This document shows positions 1 through 8,247 of a stretch of 60,186 bases of DNA, in pieces; the first letter of the stretch is position 1, and each line of letters starts with the position of its first letter. The DNA is from Bacteroidales bacterium (lineage in GTDB: Bacteria; Bacteroidota; Bacteroidia; Bacteroidales; Muribaculaceae), in NCBI GenBank assembly GCA_900766975.1, contig CAAFXO010000043.1, positions 1 through 60,186 of the forward strand, read 5' to 3'. The notes beneath the pieces are model-generated. The model did no database searches. It was not told the DNA's origin and saw only the letters and a list, made by a program, of their open reading frames with translations. The position numbers and the translations under genes are program-made.

Positions 1-3
1 AAT

Positions 4-41
4 GGGCGGACTCCTGCAAATGGAACCCGCCCTAATTTTTT
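4..41 (+). terminator. Rho-independent terminator of a gene outside the window
   Basis: GGGCGG (4-9) pairs with CCGCCC (27-32) and is followed by a T-rich run. The T tract lies on the plus side, so it would end a rightward gene lying before the window. Confidence 0.6.
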
Positions 42-488
42 TAGACCCTCAAAAAACTTTTATCGGACAGCAATATAAATTTTTGAAAAATTCGACTTGA
101 ATTACTCCCGATTAGTGGAAACCTAAAAATGTCATCTTTGCCACCCTTTTGACAAAGTTCAAGTATATTTGTGTCACAGATGGCAAAAATCAAATCGTCA
201 ACGGTTTTAATTGATTTACAGCCACTTTACACAACAAGAAAATGAACTAAGTCCAAGAGCAATGTCATTCGTGACAAAAATAACTCAATTTTTCAACTTT
301 TCAAAACAAATTTTACACTTTGGCGGCTCAATTCCTCAAATATTTCAATTGTCGTGCTTTTGCCCCTGCGGGGCGATATGGAATTTGTATTTATCAACCC
401 AGGGTGTCGCTTCGCTTTGCCCTGGGCTAGGTGCTCATTGCCCTTTCAGGGCGTTGACACAGTCCGAGACTTCAATCAAACCAATTAA
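42..488. repeat. Long noncoding stretch with three consecutive GC-rich palindromes
   Basis: I see no convincing gene here; the open frame at 211-564 has no coding character. The core at 361-452 holds three hairpins in a row: GCCCC/GGGGC (362-366, 370-374), CCCAGGG/CCCTGGG (398-404, 420-426) and GCCCT/AGGGC (440-444, 448-452). From memory, similar blocks of short GC palindromes recur in Bacteroidales intergenic regions, so it may be a dispersed repeat or a structured RNA. That is an inference, not a search result. Confidence 0.4.
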
Positions 489-638
489 TCATGAGTATGG
501 TATGAACGGGAAGGCGGGGATTGATAAAATCAAAGCGTCAGGCAGGTATTCGGTGAGGGTGTAGCCGAGGGTCAGGTCGGTAGTGCCGGCGTAGATCTCT
601 TCGAGGCGGTCTATGGTTGTAGCCGAGGGTGTCGGCAT
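489..638 (-). CDS. Possible 49-residue small protein
   Basis: An ATG at 638 on the minus strand lies 6 bases after the stop of the HD-domain gene and opens a 49-codon frame ending in TGA (489-491). It begins MPTPSATTIDRLEEIYAG and has a hydrophobic C-terminal part (LILSIPAFPFIPYS). The codons are GC-ending like those of the neighbours, which favours real coding over chance, but there is no clear ribosome binding site. It could be the tail of a decayed larger gene. Function unknown. Confidence 0.3.
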   Translation of the reverse strand: MPTPSATTIDRLEEIYAGTTDLTLGYTLTEYLPDALILSIPAFPFIPYS

Positions 639-644
639 GCTGTG

Positions 645-1202
645 TTATCCGAAGAGGTGGTGGAGGTGGAGGAAGCGTTGGAGGGTTTCTTCGCCGTGGC
701 GACTCATGGAGCGGATCACCTTGTCGAGGCTTTTCTCCTTGTATATATCGCCGGATTTGGAGAAGAATTTGTCGGCATAGCAGATTAGTTTCTCTTCGAG
801 CGATTGTGGGGTCATATCGCGAAGAGGGAGGGGGAGAGATTGCGACCGGATATCGTCGATGGTAAGACCGGCGCCGGTGTGTCGTTCACAGACTAAAGCA
901 TGGCGAGGGAGACCTTCAAGCCGGAGGATGCGGCTACCCTCGATGCCATGGCAGATATAAGGGAGCGTGCCGTAGCAGCAGATGTCGGGGGCATCGCAAG
1001 CGAAGATGCCGATGTCGTGGAGGAGAGCAGCCTCCTCGACAAACTGAAAGTCGACATCGAGTCCTCGGCGGCGGGCGCACTCGAGGGCCTTATCGGCGAC
1101 GAGTCGACTATGTGCCATGAGGATGGCACGTAGTCGACTCGACTTGTCGTAATACTTATCTATGATAGATAGCGGGTTCAAAATTCGATGATCTCGCACC
1201 AT
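645..1202 (-). CDS. HD-domain phosphohydrolase-like protein
   Basis: A 185-residue protein with the HD metal-binding pattern: a first His in LMAHSRLVA, then the HD pair in ALLHDIG (about residues 61-67), a further His in the CHGIEG segment and another in CERHTGAG. These fit HD-superfamily metal phosphohydrolases of the HDIG type, which hydrolyse phosphate esters of nucleotides or related molecules in the cytoplasm; the substrate cannot be read from the sequence. The conserved IIDKYY segment lies upstream of the internal Met29, so the upstream start is chosen. That start overlaps the end of ilvE by 25 bases, which suggests translational coupling in one leftward operon. Confidence 0.8.
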   Translation of the reverse strand: MVRDHRILNPLSIIDKYYDKSSRLRAILMAHSRLVADKALECARRRGLDVDFQFVEEAALLHDIGIFACDAPDICCYGTLPYICHGIEGSRILRLEGLPRHALVCERHTGAGLTIDDIRSQSLPLPLRDMTPQSLEEKLICYADKFFSKSGDIYKEKSLDKVIRSMSRHGEETLQRFLHLHHLFG

Positions 1203-2203
1203 CCATGCACGTCGGGTTCGGTGCCATATTGGATGCCACGAAGTTTGTTGTAGAGTTGAGTAGTGACAGGGCCAGCCTCTTGCATGCCATATTCGAACTT
1301 ACGGCCATTGTCGAGGTCGGTGATTTCGCCGATAGGGGTGCAGACGGCGGCAGTACCGCAGTTGCCCACCTCATCGAACTCAGCGAGCTCCTCGTAGGGG
1401 ATATGACGCTCCTCAACATTGAGGCCCATATCGCGAGCAAGCTGACGGAGGCTCTTGTTGGTGATAGATGGGAGGATGGTTTCGCTGGCGGGAGTCACGT
1501 AAGTGTTGCCCTTAATGCCATAGAAGTTGGCAGCGCCACACTCATCGAGGTATGCCTTCTCCTTGGGATCGAGATAGAGCATCACGGCATAGCCGAGTTC
1601 GTGAGCCTTCTGTCCGGCATTGAGAGAAGCGGCATAGTTACCACCGATCTTGATAGAGCCAGTGCCCTTGGGAGCCACACGGTCATATTCGCGAGAGAGA
1701 CAAACGCGGGTAGGCTTGAATCCAGCCTTGAAATAAGGACCGACGGGAGTGACGAGCATGATCACCATATAGTCTTCAGCGGGGCTCACGCCGATCTTGG
1801 GAGAGATACCGATCTGGAGAGGACGGATATAGAGAGAAGCACCCGACTCGTAGGGAGGAATGAAACGCTCATTGAGCTTAACGACTTTTCTTACCATCTC
1901 CTCGAAGAGTTCTACAGGCATGGGCTGCATAGAGATGCCTTCGGCACTTCTGATGAAACGCTTGGCGTTTTCATCCATGCGGAACACTCTGACCTTGCCA
2001 TCGGGGCCTCTGAAAGCCTTGAGACCTTCGAACGACTCCTGGCCATAGTGGAGACAGCTTGCGGCGATGTGCAGGGGCACATATTCAGAATCGCTTACTT
2101 CGATCTCGCCCCACTTTCCGTTGGTGAAAGTACATCTTACATTGTAATCGGCTTTAACATAGCCGAAAGGTAATTTACCCCAATCTAAATTTGGAATTTC
2201 CAT
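1178..2203 (-). CDS. ilvE: Branched-chain amino acid aminotransferase
   Basis: A 341-residue class IV PLP-dependent aminotransferase, the usual length for the long (BCAT1/BCAT2-like) form. It interconverts leucine, isoleucine and valine with their 2-oxo acids, using glutamate/2-oxoglutarate. The PLP lysine is K185 in the conserved KIGGNYA context. The ASCLHYGQESFEGLKAFR segment near residues 48-65 and the DECGAANF segment also match the family. The leader at 2204-2267 has no clear consensus promoter by eye. The downstream HD-domain gene overlaps it, so both are probably cotranscribed. Confidence 0.95.
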   Translation of the reverse strand: MEIPNLDWGKLPFGYVKADYNVRCTFTNGKWGEIEVSDSEYVPLHIAASCLHYGQESFEGLKAFRGPDGKVRVFRMDENAKRFIRSAEGISMQPMPVELFEEMVRKVVKLNERFIPPYESGASLYIRPLQIGISPKIGVSPAEDYMVIMLVTPVGPYFKAGFKPTRVCLSREYDRVAPKGTGSIKIGGNYAASLNAGQKAHELGYAVMLYLDPKEKAYLDECGAANFYGIKGNTYVTPASETILPSITNKSLRQLARDMGLNVEERHIPYEELAEFDEVGNCGTAAVCTPIGEITDLDNGRKFEYGMQEAGPVTTQLYNKLRGIQYGTEPDVHGWCEIIEF

Positions 2204-2267
2204 GTGCTTTTAGGTATGTTAGTTTAAAGTTTAGGTATTCAGGAAAAATTTGATTAGACACTGAGCA

Positions 2268-2633
2268 TCAGACTGCGACTTTGCAAGTCATATCTCCGAC
2301 TTTGACGATATAAACGCCATGTGCTGGCATGATCATTTGCGACTTGCCGGCAGGGATGCTTTCATTGCTCACCAGCCTGCCGAGGATAGTAAAAATTTTG
2401 ACCTGGGCGGGATGAGAAGAATTGATGATGAGCAGTCCGTTAGCCACTTTGATTTCAATATCAGCATCACGAGCCACAACCTTGGCGTCAGAGCGTTCAT
2501 TCTTGACCGGCTCCCACCCCTTATGCTGGGCGGCGAGAGTCGGCGGGCAAGCTAACAGAGCTGATAATAGCAAAATAGCGCCACAGAAATATCTCATAAA
2601 GCCTTTGATCATAGTTGCAAATCCAATAATCAC
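2268..2633 (-). CDS. Small exported protein with a sorting-domain-like C-terminus
   Basis: A 121-residue protein with an N-terminal signal peptide (hydrophobic FCGAILLLSALLACPP segment, then LAAQ as likely cleavage area). Possible starts are Met1, Met8 or Met13; Met8 or Met13 gives a more normal signal peptide. The C-terminal half (VKIFTILGRLVSNESIPAGK... GVYIVKVGDMTCKV) has the beta-strand pattern of type IX secretion C-terminal sorting domains, which usually contain VxIYDLxGR and GxYIVKV. Here nearly the whole mature protein is that domain, so there is little room for another function. Role unknown. Confidence 0.6.
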   Translation of the reverse strand: MIIGFATMIKGFMRYFCGAILLLSALLACPPTLAAQHKGWEPVKNERSDAKVVARDADIEIKVANGLLIINSSHPAQVKIFTILGRLVSNESIPAGKSQMIMPAHGVYIVKVGDMTCKVAV

Positions 2634-2680
2634 GTAAAATTACAAAATTCTTTTTATTTAACCTTATTAATTAGATAAAA

Positions 2681-2712
2681 AAATCCCCACAAGGATTAAC
2701 TTGCGGGGATTT
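2681..2712 (-). terminator. Terminator of rpsA
   Basis: AAATCCCCACAAG (2681-2693) pairs with CTTGCGGGGATTT (2700-2712) around a six-base loop, with T-rich flanks on both strands. It lies 38 bases after the rpsA stop codon on the minus strand. Confidence 0.85.
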
Positions 2713-2749
2713 TATTTTAAAAACCTCAAAAAATCAGGTAAAGTGCTGA

Positions 2750-4540
2750 TTATTTTTTGTCTTCTTTTTGGAGTTGCTCCTTAAGAGCCTGGAGAGCGTC
2801 GAGGTCGCCGAGAGTAGTCTTTTCTACAGGAGTAGAAGCTACAGTTTCGGCAGCTTGACGTTTTTCAGAGCGCTTGGAAGCATTCTGAGCGCGACGTTCA
2901 GCCTTGGTAGCATCTTCGGCGATGCGGCTATGGCTGAGGATGATGCGCTTGTTGTCCTTGTTGAATTCGATTACCTTGAAGTCAAGTTCTTCGCCGAGTT
3001 GAGCTTGAGCTCCATCCTCCTTAACGAGGTGCTTGGGAGTAGCGAAGCCTTCAACGCCATGTTCGAGGCTGATAACAGCACCCTTATCGAGGACTTCGAT
3101 CACCTTACCCTTATGGATAGAGCCGACGGTGAAGATAGTTTCGAAGACATCCCAAGGATTTTCTTCGAGTTGCTTGTGACCGAGGCTGAGGCGACGGTTG
3201 TCCTTATCGATTTCGAGGACTTGCACTTCGATATCGTTGCCGATCTGAGTGAACTCGCTGGGGTGTTTGATCTTCTTGGTCCAGCTGAGGTCAGAGATGT
3301 GGATGAGGCCATCTACGCCCTCTTCAATCTCAACGAAGACACCGAAGTGAGTGAAGTTGCGCACCTTGGCAGTGTGACGGCTGCCGATAGCATACTTCTC
3401 TTCGATATTTTCCCAGGGATCATTCTTAAGCTGCTTGAGGCCGAGGCTCATCTTGCGCTCCTCGCGGTCGAGAGTGAGGACCACAGCCTCGACTTCGTCG
3501 CCGACTTTGAGGAAATCTTGAGCGCTGCGGAGGTGTTGGCTCCAGCTCATTTCGCTGACGTGGATCAAGCCCTCAACGCCGGGTTGAACCTCAACGAATG
3601 CGCCATAGTCAGCCATAACGACAACTTTACCCTTAACATGATCGCCGACTTTGAGGTTGGCGTCAAGGTTGTCCCAAGGATGGGGAGTGAGCTGCTTGAT
3701 GCCGAGAGCGATACGCTTCTTCTCATTGTCGAAGTCGAGGATAACGACCTTGATATCCTGGTCGAGTTCCACCACTTCGTGGGGATCTGAAACGCGGCCC
3801 CAGCTGAGGTCGGTGATATGAACGAGACCGTCCACGCCACCGAGGTCAACGAACACACCGTAAGTAGTGATGTTCTTAACCTTACCTTCGAGCACTTGAC
3901 CCTTTTCGAGCTTGGAGATGATCTCCTTCTTCTGCTGTTCGAGTTCAGCCTCGATGAGAGCCTTGTGGCTAACAACGACGTTCTTGAACTCTTGGTTGAT
4001 CTTAACGACCTTGAACTCCATAGTTTTGCCCACGAATACGTCGTAATCGCGGATAGGACGCACGTCGATCTGCGAACCGGGGAGGAAGGCTTCGATGCCG
4101 AAGACATCGACGATCATACCACCCTTGGTGCGGCTCTTGACGTATCCCTTGATCACCTCATCGTTGTTCAAAGCTTCGTTTACACGGTCCCAGCTGCGAG
4201 TCTGGCAAGCCTTCTTGTGGCTAAGACGGAGCTGGCCGCTCTTATCCTCGAGAGTTTCAATATAAACTTCTACTTCGTCGCCCTCCTTGAGGTCGGGATT
4301 GTAGCGGAATTCGCTTACAGGGATTATGGCGTCAGACTTCATGCCGATATCAACGCGCACTTCACGCTTGTTGATCGATTTCACGGTGCCTGTCACCACT
4401 TCGTTTTCTTTTGCTGTCTTGAGAGACTCGTCGTAAGTATTGATTAATTCTTCACGAGTTTTCTCGCCGGCAGTTGAGCCATTTTCATAGCTCTCCCAAT
4501 CGAAATCTTCGATGGGGGTTTGAACTTTTGATTCAGTCAT
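2750..4540 (-). CDS. rpsA: 30S ribosomal protein S1
   Basis: A 596-residue protein with six S1 (OB-fold) RNA-binding repeats in tandem. Each starts with a V.G.V pattern, for example VTGTVKSINKR (repeat 1), LEGKVKNITTYGVFVD (repeat 3), VKGKVVVMADYGAFVE (repeat 4) and HTAKVRNFTHFGVFVE (repeat 5), and repeats 3-5 share a GL(I/V)H(I/V)S.(L/M)SW motif. Two N-terminal repeats (ribosome binding) plus four mRNA-binding repeats is the long bacterial form. The protein bridges mRNA to the 30S subunit, which matters in Bacteroidales because their Shine-Dalgarno sites are weak. The C-terminus is a lysine-rich tail. It has its own promoter and terminator, so it is probably monocistronic. Confidence 0.96.
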   Translation of the reverse strand: MTESKVQTPIEDFDWESYENGSTAGEKTREELINTYDESLKTAKENEVVTGTVKSINKREVRVDIGMKSDAIIPVSEFRYNPDLKEGDEVEVYIETLEDKSGQLRLSHKKACQTRSWDRVNEALNNDEVIKGYVKSRTKGGMIVDVFGIEAFLPGSQIDVRPIRDYDVFVGKTMEFKVVKINQEFKNVVVSHKALIEAELEQQKKEIISKLEKGQVLEGKVKNITTYGVFVDLGGVDGLVHITDLSWGRVSDPHEVVELDQDIKVVILDFDNEKKRIALGIKQLTPHPWDNLDANLKVGDHVKGKVVVMADYGAFVEVQPGVEGLIHVSEMSWSQHLRSAQDFLKVGDEVEAVVLTLDREERKMSLGLKQLKNDPWENIEEKYAIGSRHTAKVRNFTHFGVFVEIEEGVDGLIHISDLSWTKKIKHPSEFTQIGNDIEVQVLEIDKDNRRLSLGHKQLEENPWDVFETIFTVGSIHKGKVIEVLDKGAVISLEHGVEGFATPKHLVKEDGAQAQLGEELDFKVIEFNKDNKRIILSHSRIAEDATKAERRAQNASKRSEKRQAAETVASTPVEKTTLGDLDALQALKEQLQKEDKK

Positions 4541-4575
4541 TAAAAAAGGTTAATAATAGGGTTAATAAATCTCTC

Positions 4576-4635
4576 CTTATGGCACGCTACGCCATAAGCG
4601 CCACAAAATTAGAATTTTATTTACTTTTTTCCAAA
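4576..4635 (-). promoter_or_regulatory. rpsA promoter and 5' leader hairpin
   Basis: On the minus strand a -33 TTTG (4632-4635) is followed after exactly 20 bases by TAATTTTG (4604-4611), matching the Bacteroidota consensus TTTG-N19-21-TAnnTTTG. The predicted transcript start is near 4597. The first bases of the RNA would fold into an 8-bp hairpin (CTTATGGC 4576-4583 with GCCATAAG 4591-4598), about 35 bases before the start codon. It could protect the 5' end or act in S1 autocontrol (inference). Confidence 0.65.
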
Positions 4636-4768
4636 TATTTTCACCTCAAAATTATCATTTTCTCGTATCTTTTCTTCTATTTCTCATTTATTATTACTTA
4701 TTTTGCAACCGATATGGGTAATTATCTCGATATTTATCCCTGAATTTAAGATAAGTTTTTAATATTTT

Positions 4769-5326
4769 GTGTATATGATGAAAAAATGTTTTACTCTGTT
4801 GTTGGCGGCAGTGATGATGGCAGTAATGTCTTCGTGTCGTCCGAGTGTCGATGATGTAGCGAGCAAGATTGTGGAGAATCAGGAGCTTACGAGTGCGGAA
4901 TATGAGGTAATCATCGACTATATGCTCGATGCGATGAATGAGTTATCGGATTCGACCGAGGTGTATAAGGACTCCCCTACCCAATTGCTTCAGAGCATGA
5001 TGCGTATGTCTCAGGAATATGAGTACAACAACATAGTGCTGGGCAAGCTGCTGGAAGTGGATACGACCAAACTTGAGAAGCCTGTTCTTGCCAAGTATAA
5101 GAAGGCGATGGCTCTACATGCCGAGAATGAGAAGGCACTCAAGAAAGTGATGAAGGGATCGATGATCGACCCGGAGATGCTGAGCGGAGAGCAGAGAGAA
5201 GAGGAGGCAGCAGAAGCCGCCGACACGACAGTCACATCGGCGCCTCAGAAAGGGGAAGTGCTCAGCGCCTCCGGCCAAGCCGCCCCGGGCTCAGCCTCAG
5301 CGAAAGCCACCAAAGATAAGAAGTAA
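4769..5326 (+). CDS. Putative lipoprotein
   Basis: A 185-residue protein with a lipoprotein signal: charged MKK, hydrophobic LLLAAVMMAVM and the lipobox-like MSSC, so the mature N-terminus would be Cys23. Translation may begin at Met3 or Met4 rather than Met1. The middle (about residues 25-130) is helical and acidic; the C-terminus is a low-complexity Ala/Ser/Lys tail. No known domain recognised. It is transcribed away from rpsA and stands alone. Confidence 0.7.
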   Translation: MYMMKKCFTLLLAAVMMAVMSSCRPSVDDVASKIVENQELTSAEYEVIIDYMLDAMNELSDSTEVYKDSPTQLLQSMMRMSQEYEYNNIVLGKLLEVDTTKLEKPVLAKYKKAMALHAENEKALKKVMKGSMIDPEMLSGEQREEEAAEAADTTVTSAPQKGEVLSASGQAAPGSASAKATKDKK

Positions 5327-5384
5327 TATCACAGACTAAAAGGAGCAGACTCCGACGAGAGATAGCTCCAAAAGAAATAAAAGA

Positions 5385-5422
5385 GAGAGGGTGGGTCAGC
5401 AACGCGGCTGGCTCACCCTCTC
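5385..5422 (-). terminator. Terminator of the ABC transporter operon
   Basis: GAGAGGGTGGGTCAGC (5385-5400) pairs with GCTGGCTCACCCTCTC (5407-5422), with two mismatches. The T-rich tract is on the minus-strand exit side (TTTTATTTC read leftward), so it fits the leftward permease gene ending at 5556. It may also slow rightward readthrough from the lipoprotein gene. Confidence 0.6.
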
Positions 5423-5450
5423 GGCAATTGTATGTATGATATGTATTTAG

Positions 5451-5544
5451 ATTATGGCTTTTTCGGTTTGTTCTGCCGAGTCGGGCTTAGAGCGCGTTCC
5501 TTAAATTATGGTTTTTTCGGTTTGTTGTTTGTTCTGTCGAATCG
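5451..5544. repeat. Degenerate tandem repeat, period about 54 bases
   Basis: ATTATGGCTTTTTCGGTTTG followed by TTCTGCCGAGTCG (5451-5483) recurs at 5505-5544 with a seven-base insertion and a few changes. The spacer between the copies holds a 16-base string (5485-5500) that recurs exactly at 56411-56426. No gene is seen here. Confidence 0.5.
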
Positions 5545-5555
5545 CTCTTATGCTT

Positions 5556-6821
5556 TTATTTGTATCTTGCCCATTTGATTACTTCGGCTACAGATGGCTT
5601 TTTGCCATACATGAAGATGCCTATTCGATAGATCTTGCCGCAAGCCCAGATGGCGAAGAGGAATGTGGCGTAGAGTATCACGAGTGACAGGATCGATTCC
5701 CAGGCAGCTACGCCGTAGGTGACTCGTGCTATCATACATGTGGGAGATGTGAAGGGTATCATGGAGAGCCAGAATGAGAGGGTCGAATCGGGGCTGGCGA
5801 TTACAGCCATTTCACCCATGATAGCCACGATCATAGGCACAGTGGCGATCGATGACAACTGGCTGGCATCCTGTACATTGCTGACAGCCGAACCGATGGC
5901 GGCATAGAGCGAAGCGTAGAGGAGGAAGCCACCGATGAAGAAGAGGAGCGTATTGATCAGGAGCGAAGAGAGATAACCGAAATCCATGAATTGAGACATG
6001 GCGGCAGTCATCTCGGCAGGCATATCGCCCGATTGCATCTGGCCGGCGAGCATGGGCGATGCCACCATCACAGCCGTGCCGATAAGTGCAGCCCAGATCA
6101 GGATCTGCGTCACTGCCACGAGAGCCACGCCCAGGATCTTGCCAAGCATCAGGTTGAAGGGTTTGACAGAAGAGACCATGATCTCGAGCACGCGATTGTT
6201 CTTCTCTTCGATGATTGAGGTCATGACCATCTGCCCATAGAGGAGGATAAACATATAGAGCATCATACCCATCGTCAAGGCGAGCAGGTAGGAAAACTCG
6301 GTAGAAGTCTCTGTCTCTGTCTCCTTGTCGATGCGGATTGTAGAGAGCTTGGTGTCAGCCTTGATGGAACTCATGATTTTGTCGATATCGGGGATGTCAT
6401 AACGCGACATGCGGATCTGCTCGATGGCTTGGTCGAGTTCTGATGTGATGTATGAATCGGTGACCATTGACACGGAACCACGCGAGAGGAGAGTCACTCC
6501 ATGGCTTGGGTCGTCGACGGCATTTTCGCCGATCACCAAGATGCTCTCGATGCTCTCGTCGGCACGAAGAGAATCTACGGGGAGCGAGGCGGAAACGAAC
6601 TTCACCTCGTCGTTACCCTTGAGGAGGGGAGCCACGACGCCGGTGTTGTCAACTACCTGGATGGTGGTCTTGTCGGGGGTACTGAAGATGAGTATCAGAG
6701 TGGGGAGTGCCATCATGGCCAGGAGGAAGATGGGCACGAGTATGGTGGTGATGATGAAACTTTTGCGTTTCACCCTTTCGAAATATTCACGCTCTATGAT
6801 GAGACCTAATGGATTTGCCAT
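5556..6821 (-). CDS. ABC-2 type transporter permease (NatB/YhaP-like)
   Basis: A 421-residue inner membrane protein. There is one transmembrane helix near residues 24-46, a large extracytoplasmic domain (about 47-185), then five or six hydrophobic helices (from LLALTMGMMLYMFILLYGQ through VAWESILSLVILYATFLFAIW). This is the topology of NatB-like ABC-2 permeases. The segment MVMTSIIEEKNNRVLEIMVSS is the typical family motif after the helix. It lies 55 bases after the ATPase gene 6877-7824, and together they should form one exporter, possibly for Na+ or a small amphipathic substrate; the substrate is not evident. Confidence 0.85.
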   Translation of the reverse strand: MANPLGLIIEREYFERVKRKSFIITTILVPIFLLAMMALPTLILIFSTPDKTTIQVVDNTGVVAPLLKGNDEVKFVSASLPVDSLRADESIESILVIGENAVDDPSHGVTLLSRGSVSMVTDSYITSELDQAIEQIRMSRYDIPDIDKIMSSIKADTKLSTIRIDKETETETSTEFSYLLALTMGMMLYMFILLYGQMVMTSIIEEKNNRVLEIMVSSVKPFNLMLGKILGVALVAVTQILIWAALIGTAVMVASPMLAGQMQSGDMPAEMTAAMSQFMDFGYLSSLLINTLLFFIGGFLLYASLYAAIGSAVSNVQDASQLSSIATVPMIVAIMGEMAVIASPDSTLSFWLSMIPFTSPTCMIARVTYGVAAWESILSLVILYATFLFAIWACGKIYRIGIFMYGKKPSVAEVIKWARYK

Positions 6822-6876
6822 TGTATATGGGATTTAGAAAATGTTCGAAAAAAAATTGGACTGTCGGGGGAGAGAA

Positions 6877-7824
6877 TTATGCGAAGAGAGATTCTCCACG
6901 TTCGTTGGCTTTGACGGCAGAGACGAAGATATCGTCCATCGAAGGGAGCATACGTTCGAAGCAGTTGATGTCGACGGCGTCATTGATCAGGGAGATGGCA
7001 TCTCGACGGGTCATGCCCTGCGCCAGACGGAGAGTGGCAGTGAAATTGCCATACTTGTCATTCTCGCCGGCATTAAACTCCATGCCTGTGCGGTCGGCGA
7101 CCTCGAGGAGATCCTTGGGGTCTCCTGCATAGATGATGTTGTAACGACGGTCGGCATAACGTTCGCGGATCTCAGCCACATTGCCTGAGAGGATGTCGTG
7201 AGAGCGATTGATCAGAGTGATGTTGTCGCAGAGTTCCTCGACGCTGTTCATATTGTGGGTAGAGAAGATGATGGTGGCGCCGGCATCGCGGAGTTTGAGG
7301 ATCTCGCGCTTGATGATGGAGGCATTGATGGGGTCGAAGCCGGAGAATGGCTCATCGAAGATCAGGAGCTCGGGATTATGGAGCACGGTAACGATAAACT
7401 GAACCTTCTGCGCCATACCCTTGGAGAGTTCCTCGACCTTTTTGTCCCACCAGTTGCTGATCTCGAGGCGTTCGAACCACTCCTTGAGGCGGGTGGTGGC
7501 GTCGCGCTTGGAGAGGCCTTTGAGGCGAGCGAAGAAGATGGCTTGCTCGCCGACCTTCATCTTCTTGTAGAGGCCACGCTCCTCGGGGAGGTAACCGATG
7601 TTGTATACATCTTGAGCAGTAAGGGTGTGACCATTGAAGGTAAGAGAGCCTTGGTCGGGGGCTGTGATATGATTGATGATACGGATAAGAGTAGTCTTAC
7701 CTGCACCATTAGGGCCGAGGAGGCCATAGACCTTGCCACGAGGCACCTCGATGCTTACATTATCGAGAGCGGTGTGGCCGGTATAAGTCTTGGTGATGTT
7801 ATTTGCACTAAGTAGAATATCCAT
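6877..7824 (-). CDS. ABC transporter ATP-binding protein (NatA-like)
   Basis: A 315-residue nucleotide-binding subunit. It has Walker A GPNGAGKTT (about residues 37-45), signature LSKGMAQKVQF, Walker B LLIFDEP and the H-loop STHNM. After about residue 220 there is a C-terminal extension as in NatA/DUF4162-type ATPases. It energises the permease encoded just downstream. Its start lies 36 bases after the stop of the GntR gene, so all five genes from 9860 to 5556 look like one leftward operon. Confidence 0.9.
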   Translation of the reverse strand: MDILLSANNITKTYTGHTALDNVSIEVPRGKVYGLLGPNGAGKTTLIRIINHITAPDQGSLTFNGHTLTAQDVYNIGYLPEERGLYKKMKVGEQAIFFARLKGLSKRDATTRLKEWFERLEISNWWDKKVEELSKGMAQKVQFIVTVLHNPELLIFDEPFSGFDPINASIIKREILKLRDAGATIIFSTHNMNSVEELCDNITLINRSHDILSGNVAEIRERYADRRYNIIYAGDPKDLLEVADRTGMEFNAGENDKYGNFTATLRLAQGMTRRDAISLINDAVDINCFERMLPSMDDIFVSAVKANERGESLFA

Positions 7825-7860
7825 AGTTGATGGGTTATTGGGTTAAGTATTATAGAGAGG

Positions 7861-8220
7861 CTAATTAATGATACGGCGTATAGCAGCGATGAGTTCCTCT
7901 TCGGAGATGTCGAGGCGTTTCATTTCGTCGCAGAGAGATGGGAGCAACTTATCGTAGAACTCCTTACGTCGCTCGGCGAGGACACGAGCTGTGGCATCGG
8001 CAGAGAGGAGGAATCCCATGCCGCGGCGCGGCTCGATAATCGAGGCTTGCTGCAAATACTCGAGAGCTTTCAGCACGGTGCGGGCATTGACACCGAGCTC
8101 GGCAGAGAGCTCGCGTACCGAGGGGATCAGAGCCCCCTCACGCCATCGACCGCTGATTATGCTATTGAAAGCATAGTCGGTGATTTGCCGATATATAGGT
8201 TTGTTATCATCAAATTCCAT
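7861..8220 (-). CDS. GntR-family regulator, YtrA-type
   Basis: A 119-residue protein with an N-terminal winged helix (PIYRQITDYAFNSIISGRW, IPSVRELSAELGVNARTVLKALEYL) and only a short helical C-terminus (about residues 75-119). This is the YtrA subfamily, whose members lack a large effector domain and repress ABC transporter operons in which they are encoded. In most such operons the regulator comes first; here it lies between two ABC pairs. Autoregulation of the cluster is likely but inferred. Confidence 0.85.
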   Translation of the reverse strand: MEFDDNKPIYRQITDYAFNSIISGRWREGALIPSVRELSAELGVNARTVLKALEYLQQASIIEPRRGMGFLLSADATARVLAERRKEFYDKLLPSLCDEMKRLDISEEELIAAIRRIIN

Positions 8221-8247
8221 TGGCAGTGATTTAGAGGATTATGGGGT

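Noticed and set aside
211..564. Open frame of 117 codons near the left edge
   Set aside because: It runs through the palindromic repeat block and shows no coding character; its peptide is rich in Cys and Phe without order.
1205..2173. Open frame of 322 codons opposite ilvE
   Set aside because: It is a shadow of the ilvE coding strand; ilvE has all family motifs and the opposite frame has no recognisable protein character.
2768..4447. Long open frames opposite rpsA
   Set aside because: They are acidic, repetitive shadows of the S1 repeats and have no start context or neighbours.
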